Shown here: one piece after another, positions 37,237-43,032 of the stretch
Layout: every line of letters starts with the position of its first letter
Numbering within the stretch: position 1 is the stretch's first letter
Translations under genes and position numbers: made by a program
Assembly (NCBI RefSeq): GCF_026343185.1
Contig: NZ_JAPEMA010000001.1
Span: 4,092,001-4,156,000 of the forward strand
Source: Streptomyces sp. NBC_00091
GTDB lineage: Bacteria > Actinomycetota > Actinomycetes > Streptomycetales > Streptomycetaceae
DNA: 64,000 nt
Reading direction: 5' to 3'
The notes under the pieces: generated by a model
Database searches by the model: none
What the model was told of the DNA's origin: nothing
Seen by the model: the letters and a program-made list of their open reading frames with translations, nothing else

Positions 37237-38014
37237 GCGGCGTGCCGGCTCCCCGTGAGGCGAGCACGTGAAGGAGAGCGACCAGCGTTCCGGATCCCAT
37301 CAGCTCTCCCTGGGCCATGAGGCTGGGGATGTCCGCAAGGGGCACCCAGGCGACGTGGCCTGCCTCCTCAAGGTCGGTGGGATCGCCAACGTGGTCCGCG
37401 CCTTGCCCGACGTAGATCTCGTGGGGCGAGTCCACCATCCCCACCATGGGCTGGTACGTCACCACGTGCTCCAGCGCCCGGGGCCGCCAGCCCGTCTCTT
37501 CCTCAACCTCGCGGATCGCCGTTGTTGCCGCGTCCTCGCCCGGATCCACGATCCCGCCGGGCAGCTCCCAGCCGAAGGACTGAGGTACGAAGCGGTATCG
37601 CCACAGCATGAGCACACGGTCCTGATCATCCAGAACGGCAGAGATCGCCACCCGCTGTAGGCGCACCACGTGATGCTCGAAGCGCTCAACGCCAGGAGGC
37701 TCGACGTCCGCCAGCGTCAGCTTTACCCAGCGGTTGTCGTAGACCGTCCGCTCGCCATGAATCTGCCAGGGCTCCAGATCACGAGGTGCCTGCACCGACA
37801 CAGAGCGGTCAGGCACCCGGTAAGAGCTGCGGCCGTGCACCTCGATGACGCCCTCGGCAACAAGCTTCGCAAGCACCTGCCGCAGCGCCGTCCGCCCGAT
37901 CTCCAGCTCTTCTGAAAGGGAGCGCTCGGAGGGAAGTTTGGCCCCTGGCGGGTACTGCCCCGTCGAGATCCACTCCCGGATCGCGCGGTACACCCGCTCC
38001 GACTTCGGACCCAT
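37220..38014 (-). CDS. KorSA-like GntR repressor fused to a Nudix hydrolase
   Basis: 264 aa, two domains. Residues 1-75 are a GntR winged helix (VYRAIREWISTGQYPPGAKL, PSERSLSEELEIGRTALRQV), the KorSA transfer-repressor type. Residues about 110-250 are a Nudix pyrophosphatase with box GGIVDPGEDAATTAIREVEE then ETGW, matching GX5EX7REUXEEXGU. In pSAM2 the repressor KorSA and the Nudix protein MdpSA are separate adjacent genes; here they form one chain, which could link repression to a nucleotide metabolite. ATG 38014, with GGGGAG about 12 nt upstream; a GTG at 38053 is possible. An operator-like sequence lies at 38043-38056. Confidence 0.9.
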   Translation of the reverse strand: MGPKSERVYRAIREWISTGQYPPGAKLPSERSLSEELEIGRTALRQVLAKLVAEGVIEVHGRSSYRVPDRSVSVQAPRDLEPWQIHGERTVYDNRWVKLTLADVEPPGVERFEHHVVRLQRVAISAVLDDQDRVLMLWRYRFVPQSFGWELPGGIVDPGEDAATTAIREVEEETGWRPRALEHVVTYQPMVGMVDSPHEIYVGQGADHVGDPTDLEEAGHVAWVPLADIPSLMAQGELMGSGTLVALLHVLASRGAGTPPTAAA

Positions 38015-38042
38015 TCCTTCAGCACACTCCCCTGCTTGATGG

Positions 38043-38056
38043 CTGGACTGCACCAG
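38043..38056 (-). promoter_or_regulatory. Degenerate GntR operator upstream of the fusion repressor
   Basis: CTGGACTGCACCAG matches the transfer operator core CTGGTGCGCACCAG at 11 of 14 positions, keeping both outer CTGG/CCAG ends and the GCACCAG half. Placed 29 bp before the repressor start, it suggests autoregulation with weaker binding. Confidence 0.55.
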
Positions 38057-38139
38057 CCTAGCCACCCGATCGATGCACTGACAGGGGGAGGAGGAGCGGG
38101 ACCTCGTAAGGTCCATGCGGCTACAAGGAGGGAGCCCCG

Positions 38140-38754
38140 ATGACGACCAGCCCACGTCACTCGGTCTCGATCGCCGGCGCAGTGGTGCGGGAGGACGGCC
38201 GGCTCCTGGCGATCCACCGGGCGGACAACGGGACTTGGGAGCTGCCTGGCGGAGTACTGGAGCTGGAGGAGCCCCCGGAGGGCGGGGCGCGGCGGGAGGT
38301 TCTGGAGGAGAGCGGGCTCCAGGTCGAGGTGCAAGAGCTCACCGGGGTGTACAAGAACATCGTCGTCGGCGTCGCCGCCCTGGTGTTCCGGTGCAAGCCC
38401 TCCAGCGGCACGGAGCGCACGTCCGACGAAACCACGGCAGTCCAGTGGCTCACGCCCGAAGAGGTGTCCGAGCGGATGTCCGAGGTCTCTGCGATCCGAC
38501 TGCTGGACGCCCTCGACGGGAAGGGGCCCCACGTTCGGAGCCATGACGGGCGCCAGCTGTCACGCTGCGGTGAGAGTTTCCCTACTTCATCAAGGCACCC
38601 GCCGCGCACAGCGCGGCGAGCGCGCCCGTCGCCCGGGCCTGCGCTCCTGTCTCCGCCCCGCTCCGACCCGACCGCCGGCCGCGCGCCGGAACAGCGCGGG
38701 TCCGATGGTGGGAAGCCCCCGATGTGGCTGGCGATAGTCGCGCCCTCAACTTGA
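38140..38754 (+). CDS. Second Nudix hydrolase with unusual C-terminal extension
   Basis: 204 aa. Residues 1-145 are a Nudix domain (VSIAGAVVREDGRLLAIHRA; box GGVLELEEPPEGGARREVLE then ESGL). Similar AICE-borne Nudix proteins usually end near residue 150, around RSHDGRQL. Here the frame continues for about 50 residues of Arg/Pro/Ser-rich sequence of poor coding character, as if the normal stop were lost or the region beyond recombined. AAGGAGG (38125-38131) is an ideal ribosome binding site. Divergent from the GntR-Nudix fusion, from which it may derive functionally as an MdpSA-like partner. Confidence 0.82.
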   Translation: MTTSPRHSVSIAGAVVREDGRLLAIHRADNGTWELPGGVLELEEPPEGGARREVLEESGLQVEVQELTGVYKNIVVGVAALVFRCKPSSGTERTSDETTAVQWLTPEEVSERMSEVSAIRLLDALDGKGPHVRSHDGRQLSRCGESFPTSSRHPPRTARRARPSPGPALLSPPRSDPTAGRAPEQRGSDGGKPPMWLAIVAPST

Positions 38755-39223
38755 GCTGCCGTCCCGGCCTGGGCCCCGCGTCGAGCGAGCCCCGAAATCG
38801 CCGGACTCCCCTTTGGCTGCGCACTGCCTGCCGGCCTCTCGGAACGGTCGACAGACACCTCGGAACGCTGCACCTGGCACTGAGGCGCTTTGCCATCAAC
38901 GGTTAGAGCCCCTGCCTCCGGCGGGGGCGCTCCGGCTCCGGGATGACGGGGGCCGGTCATGCGGGTGCGGGCCGGTCTGTGGTGGGGGTGGGGAGCTGTC
39001 ATCCCGTCTGCCGTCGACCCAGGCAAGCCATAGCAGACCAGGCTTCTGGGGCCCAGGTCGTTCGTCCAGCAGGGCGCTCCACCTGGGCCCCAGAAGCCTG
39101 CCCCGCTATCACTCCGTGTGGGTCGACGGCAGACGGGATGACAGCAGGGCTGAGCGGTGGCTGGCGCCCGTTGGCTCCGCAGTTCTAGGCGGTGCGGTAG
39201 GAGCCACCTAGCGCTATGTGAAC
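38755..39223. other. Non-coding AICE region holding a nested inverted repeat
   Basis: No gene is supported. Short frames on both strands lack ribosome binding sites. The region is dominated by the long symmetric structure at 38995-39145, with smaller GC-rich imperfect hairpins around 38885-38950. Confidence 0.7.
38995..39145. repeat. Long nested inverted repeat (27-bp outer, 20-bp inner arms)
   Basis: Outer arms 38995-39021 and 39119-39145 are perfect complements over 27 bp. Inside, arms 39039-39058 and 39081-39100 pair perfectly over 20 bp around a 22-nt loop. The two stems are separated by unpaired 17-18-nt stretches, giving a two-tier cruciform. It lies in the non-coding part of the AICE. 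A single-strand origin, transfer site (clt-like) or replication terminus is plausible; a transposon end pair is less so because no transposase is present. Confidence 0.8.
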
Positions 39224-39817
39224 TCAAAGAGTGCCGATGTAGGCGGGCCCAAGCTGGACTTTGGCCCAGGCGGCAGCGCGAATGAGAGGGAAAGTTCCAC
39301 CAGCCCCCTTAACGCAAATCCAGAGCGTGCAATCCCCCTGATCGTTTTGCACGACTTTCAATTCTCCGGGGCGCCCGACTGCCGACAGCTTTGGCGCCTC
39401 ATTGAATGCCCCAACGGTTTGCGGCATCAAGCGAATTGGGCTTCCCTTGATGTCGGTAGCTTCGAACTGTCCGCCGTAGCCAAGGGCCGAGCTGCCGCGC
39501 ACGCCGGATCCCTTGTTTTTGGCCGCAAACTCGCCGCCATGCCCCTGTGTGCTTTCTCCCTTTACGCCCGATTTGGTCTCGCTCTTGCCGATGACGCCGG
39601 ACTGGTCATGGCACCAGCCATTTAGGGCCGGGAGCGGTCCATTGGATCTCGCGTCGACCCCTCCGCCGCCTTCGGCATGGACGGCGTAGTTGTGGTATTC
39701 CGTGATTTCTGACTTGAATTTCGCGGCAAAGCCCTTATCGGCCTTTGCTTCAACGGCGGGTCGCGTCGCCCCATCGTGAGTATGAGCCTTAACGAGATTC
39801 TCGTCAGTCATTTTCAC
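39224..39817 (-). CDS. AICE cargo protein with Gly-rich repeats, function unknown
   Basis: 197 aa; GC content is visibly lower than its neighbours, suggesting recent acquisition. Central repeats GVIGKSETKSGVKGESTQGH, then GSGVRGSSALGYGGQF, follow a GVxGxS..GxGG(E/Q)F pattern, as in phage tail or surface beta-helix proteins. The C terminus (GELKVVQNDQGDCTLWICVKG) looks like a compact beta domain. No signal peptide or membrane helix. GTG 39817 (after GAGAGG) or ATG 39811. Possibly a cargo effector or structural remnant from a phage; unproven. Confidence 0.65.
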   Translation of the reverse strand: MKMTDENLVKAHTHDGATRPAVEAKADKGFAAKFKSEITEYHNYAVHAEGGGGVDARSNGPLPALNGWCHDQSGVIGKSETKSGVKGESTQGHGGEFAAKNKGSGVRGSSALGYGGQFEATDIKGSPIRLMPQTVGAFNEAPKLSAVGRPGELKVVQNDQGDCTLWICVKGAGGTFPLIRAAAWAKVQLGPAYIGTL

Positions 39818-40103
39818 GCGCCTCTCTGGGTGGATCTGTCATATTGAACGCTACGATTCCCTGATGAGTCGGCAACTTGAAATGCTCCGTTTGGGGCATG
39901 GAACCGGTCGTGCGGACTTGGATGTTGTGCGCCAAGTGCCGAGTAGGCGGGGCGGGTGCCAGGGCGAGCCCTATTTGCTCTGTGGTGGCCGGCTGCGTGT
40001 GCCCCTTGAGCTCCCAGCGCGTTCATGTGCGCCCTTCCTGCTCCTTGGTACTTCCGGCACCGTGCAAGGAAGGCTCGCGTCGGGTGAGTAAGGAGGAGGC
40101 GAG

Positions 40104-40292
40104 GTGACACAACCGAGGTGTGGCGCGGTGACGAAGAGCGGGAGCCGGTGCCGAAACAAGGCGATCATTGGGAGCGGGCAGTGTGCCAAGCATCAGGGGC
40201 GCTGGACTCGACGAGGGGTCGCGCAGGCGAAGATCAAGGAATCTCAAGCCAAGATGCGAGAAGCACGGAAGAAGAAGTGGGCCTGGTGGTGA
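40104..40292 (+). CDS. Small zinc-binding basic protein at the attR end
   Basis: 62 aa from GTG 40104, with AAGGAGGAGG before it. Pattern RCGAVTKSGSRCRNKAIIGS then GQCAKH is a Cys3-His-type zinc knuckle seen in small phage and plasmid proteins; the rest is a Lys/Arg helix (KIKESQAKMREARKKK). Nucleic-acid binding is likely. Cargo or accessory factor of the AICE. Confidence 0.72.
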   Translation: MTQPRCGAVTKSGSRCRNKAIIGSGQCAKHQGRWTRRGVAQAKIKESQAKMREARKKKWAWW

Positions 40293-40300
40293 TCAGCTTC

Positions 40301-40324
40301 TGACATCCATGGGTGACATCAACG
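40301..40324. repeat. Candidate integrase arm-type repeats near attR
   Basis: TGACATC at 40301-40307 and TGACATCAACG at 40314-40324, direct repeats 13 bp apart; the longer one is identical to 29315-29325 near attL. Confidence 0.45.
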
Positions 40325-40407
40325 CCAGTGAACACTGACAGTGCTGGGGGGTCGCGCAGGGGCATCGGGTCCTGGACCGAATAGGTGTTGGGTGGGGGTC
40401 GGGCGAG

Positions 40408-40466
40408 CTTACAAAGCAGATGTCGGCGGTTCGAAACCGTCCGCGCCCACCAGTCAGAAGACCCCC
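40408..40466. repeat. attR of the AICE (59-bp direct repeat)
   Basis: Identical to 29220-29278. It carries only the tRNA-Val 3' half from the anticodon loop on, so no second tRNA is encoded. Confidence 0.95.
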
Positions 40467-40489
40467 CGCCGATCATGGCGGGGGGTCTT
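40458..40489. terminator. Original chromosomal tRNA-Val terminator, now at attR
   Basis: 13-bp perfect stem (40458-40470 with 40477-40489) and 6-nt loop, same geometry as 29270-29301 but with a different sequence in the part outside the att repeat. It now lies past the bL37 stop and may serve as its terminator. Confidence 0.85.
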
Positions 40490-40511
40490 CTGCGTGTCTG
40501 GGGTGTGGGGT

Positions 40512-40586
40512 TCAGGCGTTGGGGCGCTTGCCGTGGTTGGCCTTCTTCTTCTTGCGGGCGCGGCGCTTGTTTCCTCGCTTGGCCAT
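40512..40586 (-). CDS. 50S ribosomal protein bL37 (24 aa)
   Basis: A 24-codon gene starting MAKRGNKRRARKKKK and ending ANHGKRPNA. This matches the tiny basic ribosomal protein bL37 first recognised in the mycobacterial 50S structures, which binds 23S rRNA; the AKRG start and KANHGKRPN end are the family signature. GGGAG lies 7 nt before the ATG at 40586. It lies immediately beyond attR, so before insertion it neighboured tRNA-Val, facing it. Easily missed because of its length. Confidence 0.85.
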   Translation of the reverse strand: MAKRGNKRRARKKKKANHGKRPNA

Positions 40587-40671
40587 GGTGCGTCTCCCTT
40601 GGGCCGGACAAATCGGGCGCTCGTCAGTCTAGGTTCCGGGCTGGTTTCCCGCGCGGTGGGGCGGGGATCTG

Positions 40672-41319
40672 GTGGGTGTGGCTGGGGGAGCGGAGTGGCT
40701 GTGGGTGCTGGGGCTCGGGGCGGCGGGGCTCGGGCTGCTGGCGTACGGGCTGGTGGGGCAGGCGCGGTTCGACCGGGCCCGGGACGCCGAGCGGGAGCGG
40801 CTGCTCGCGCAGCTCGGGGGCAGGGCGCGGGAGGCGGGCGATCCCCGGCTGGTGGACGCCGGCGCGCATCCGGGGGCGCCGGCCGAACTGGGGGACCGGC
40901 ATGACGACTTCACGCCGATCCTCGTCGAGTACTACGCCTACGGACTGACGCAGGCGCGCAGCAGCTTCGCGACCAGCCAGCGCTTCGCCGGGGTCGGAGC
41001 CGCCGTGCTGCTCTTCGGGGTGGGGCTCGCGGTGTGGAAGGCCGAGAGCGCGGGGGACGCGTACATAGGGGTCGTCACCAGTTCCGTCGGCCTGGTCGTC
41101 ACCCTCGTCGGGCAGCTGTTCCACCGGCGCGCCGACCTCGCCCTGCGGCACATGGCCGCCCAGACCGCCTCCCTGCGCGAGGACCGGCGGGCCGCCGAGA
41201 GCACCCAGCAGGCGATAGGGCTGCTGGAGGAGGTCGCCGACCCGGAACTGCGGGGGAGGCTGCAGGCCGGGCTGATACTGAAGCTTTCCGGGGCCGAGCT
41301 GCCGCCCGCCGGGCCATAG
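40672..41319 (+). CDS. Membrane protein resembling TRADD-N-associated membrane domain proteins
   Basis: About 215 aa (GTG 40672 or 40678). A helix at the N terminus (LWVLGLGAAGLGLLAYGLVG) precedes a charged segment, then VEYYAYGLTQARSSFATSQR and two closely spaced helices (GVGAAVLLFGVGLAVW; AYIGVVTSSVGLVVTLVGQL) with FHRRADLALRHMAAQTASLR after. This core resembles the TRADD-N-associated membrane domain linked by comparative genomics to conflict and signalling systems. It stands 8 bp before DUF2277. The match is from memory and moderate. Confidence 0.6.
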   Translation: MGVAGGAEWLWVLGLGAAGLGLLAYGLVGQARFDRARDAERERLLAQLGGRAREAGDPRLVDAGAHPGAPAELGDRHDDFTPILVEYYAYGLTQARSSFATSQRFAGVGAAVLLFGVGLAVWKAESAGDAYIGVVTSSVGLVVTLVGQLFHRRADLALRHMAAQTASLREDRRAAESTQQAIGLLEEVADPELRGRLQAGLILKLSGAELPPAGP

Positions 41320-41326
41320 TGGAGGT

Positions 41327-41560
41327 ATGTGCCGCTCCATTAAGACCCTGCGCCCGCCCGCCATCCCCGAGAAGGCCACGGAGGAGGAGATCCGCGCGGC
41401 CGCGCTCCAGTACGTACGGAAGGTCTCCGGGTTCCGGGTGCCGGCCGCGCACAACCGGGAGGTGTTCGAGGCCGCCGTGGACGCCGTCGCCGAGGCCACG
41501 GCCGCGCTGCTCGACGGGGTGCAGGTGCGCGGTGGCCGGACGGCCGCCGCCGCGGTCTGA
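41327..41560 (+). CDS. DUF2277 family protein
   Basis: 77 aa. MCRSIKTLRPP, then ATEEEIRAAALQYVRKVSGF and PAAHNREVFEAAVDAVAEAT, is the whole DUF2277 domain, a small conserved helical protein of unknown function with a near N-terminal Cys. It follows the membrane protein gene by 7 bp, in the same direction, probably co-transcribed. Confidence 0.88.
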   Translation: MCRSIKTLRPPAIPEKATEEEIRAAALQYVRKVSGFRVPAAHNREVFEAAVDAVAEATAALLDGVQVRGGRTAAAAV

Positions 41561-41625
41561 AGCCCCCTGTCGCCGCCGGACCATCAGCTGGGCGTCCGTG
41601 CCGAGGTCCGGCGGGGGCCGGCCGG

Positions 41626-42126
41626 TCAGCCGGTGTGGGCCCAGCGGCGGCGCAGTAGCCAGATTCCGGTGCCGAGCGCGCCGGCCGCGAGGGTGCCGCC
41701 CAGGGCGATCTGGCCCGGGCTCATGGATTCGACGCTGCCGCCGAGGCCGCCACGGGCGGCGCCGGGGGTGACCTGGAGGGTGACGGTGACGCGGCGGCCC
41801 CCGGACCCGCCGCACTCGAAGGTGACGGGGTAGGAGCCGGCCGTGGCGTCGCGGTAGACGGTGGCCGCGCCGAAGAGGTTGGTCGCCTCCCGGTTGCCCG
41901 GGGACAGGGAGACGTCCCCGAAGGCGCGGGAGGAGGCCCTGCCGGTGGTGGTGCCGCAGCCGTCGAGGTTGAGGCTGACGCGGCTGCCGGGGGCGACGGT
42001 GCCCGGGGAGACGGTGGCGGAGGGGGCGGCGGAGGCGAGCGTGGCGGGTGTGACGGCCGCGACGACGAGTGTCGCGGCTGCGACCCCGGTCAGGCGGCGC
42101 CGGTTGCGCGTGCGCGTGGGGGACAT
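41626..42126 (-). CDS. Secreted surface protein with C-terminal membrane anchor
   Basis: 166 aa. Signal peptide about residues 1-34 (RNRRRLTGVAAATLVVAAVT, cleavage near ASAAP). Next is an Ig/CHRD-like beta domain with two cysteines (NLDGCGTTTG and TFECGGSGG), probably disulfide-linked, and at the end a transmembrane helix (IALGGTLAAGALGTGIWLL) with RRRW stop-transfer. It has the layout of small Streptomyces wall/membrane-anchored proteins lacking an LPxTG. Function unknown. Confidence 0.75.
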   Translation of the reverse strand: MSPTRTRNRRRLTGVAAATLVVAAVTPATLASAAPSATVSPGTVAPGSRVSLNLDGCGTTTGRASSRAFGDVSLSPGNREATNLFGAATVYRDATAGSYPVTFECGGSGGRRVTVTLQVTPGAARGGLGGSVESMSPGQIALGGTLAAGALGTGIWLLRRRWAHTG

Positions 42127-42310
42127 GGAGAGAACTCCTCGGGCTCCTCGAAACGGCGCGGCCAGGGCAGGGATGTGACGCGGATTCGGTTGCGCCGTGC
42201 TCTGGACGCTAGAAGCCCGGGAGGGAGGCGGCGATCCCTGTCGGGTGAACGGGTGACCGGCCTGGTCCCTCCGGGGGGTGTGCGGGTCCGGCGGGTGGAT
42301 GAGGGGCGGG

Positions 42311-42994
42311 TTATGCCGGGGCCGGGGCCGGGGCGGGGGGTGGGCGGCGGACGAGGTAGGCGGCCAGGGAGCCCGCTGCGAAGAGCGCGATCAGGGAGAC
42401 CGCGGTGCCGAGCCAGGCCGTGCCCAGCCACTGGGTGCCGAAGTAGCCCAGTGCCACGCTGTAGCTCGCCCAGCTCATGCCCGCCAGCACCGACCAGGGC
42501 AGGAACTCCGTCACCTTGCGCTGGGTCCTGCCCGCGCCCAGCGAGACCACCGAGCGGCCGGCCGGGGCGAAGCGGGCGATGACCACCAGGCCGCCGCCAC
42601 CCCTGGCCAGGGCCGTGCCCAGGCGGTCGTGGGCCCGGGTCAGGCGGCGCGAGCGGGCGATGGCCCGGTCCAGCCGGGGTCCGCTGCGCCGGGCCAGCCG
42701 GTACGCCGCCATGTCACCCAGTACTGAGGCCGTCGTGGCGATCACCAGCAGCAGCATGATGTCCGGCACCTGCGCGGGCGACCCCGTGGCCGCCGCGGCC
42801 GCCGCCGCGGCGGTGATCACCAGCACCCCGCTCGGCAGCACCGGCAGGAACACGTCGAGCACCACCGACACCGCCACCACGGCATAGATCCACGGGCTCG
42901 CGGTCAACGACCCCAGAGTCTCAAGCAAAGCGGGACTCCCCAGTCCGAAGCGCCGCGTCGTCGCGGGGAGCGGCAGGGGCGGCTTGACAGCCAT
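42311..42994 (-). CDS. DedA-family membrane protein
   Basis: 227-aa member of the DedA/SNARE-associated Golgi protein (VTT) family, thought to move or flip polyprenyl-phosphate or phosphatidylethanolamine lipids. VTT features visible are FLPVLPSGVLVITAAAA, LGDMAAYRLARRSGP, and the Arg-rich RFAPAGRSVVSLGAGRTQRK. Four to five transmembrane segments. ATG 42994. Weakly coupled by position to the phosphatase gene upstream (38 bp gap). Confidence 0.88.
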   Translation of the reverse strand: MAVKPPLPLPATTRRFGLGSPALLETLGSLTASPWIYAVVAVSVVLDVFLPVLPSGVLVITAAAAAAAATGSPAQVPDIMLLLVIATTASVLGDMAAYRLARRSGPRLDRAIARSRRLTRAHDRLGTALARGGGGLVVIARFAPAGRSVVSLGAGRTQRKVTEFLPWSVLAGMSWASYSVALGYFGTQWLGTAWLGTAVSLIALFAAGSLAAYLVRRPPPAPAPAPA

Positions 42995-43032
42995 ACAGCG
43001 TACGCCCGGCGCCGGTCCGCCGGAGCCCCGGC

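Larger units (their letters stand above)
29220..40466. mobile_element. pSAM2-type actinomycete integrative and conjugative element (AICE) in tRNA-Val
   Basis: Bounded by identical 59-bp repeats (29220-29278 and 40408-40466); one repeat unit plus contents is 11,188 bp. Gene order from the tRNA is integrase, excisionase, RepSA-like initiator, small zinc protein, SpdD-like, small membrane protein, mobile-element transfer protein, DUF2637/SpdB-like, zinc protein, FtsK/Tra translocase, conserved small protein; then, divergently, an XRE-TPR regulator, a GntR-Nudix fusion and Nudix proteins, and two cargo genes. This is the full AICE set: integration, rolling-circle-type replication, and septal dsDNA transfer by one FtsK-like protein. 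No pra-type activator was recognised. It looks intact and possibly mobile. Confidence 0.95.

Noticed and set aside
38995..39145. Nested inverted repeat considered as insertion-sequence ends
   Set aside because: Nothing resembling a transposase lies between or near the arms, and the span is only 151 bp; no flanking target duplication was seen.
40408..40450. Second tRNA-Val at the right end of the AICE
   Set aside because: Only the 3' half (from the anticodon loop) is present; it is the att repeat, not a gene.
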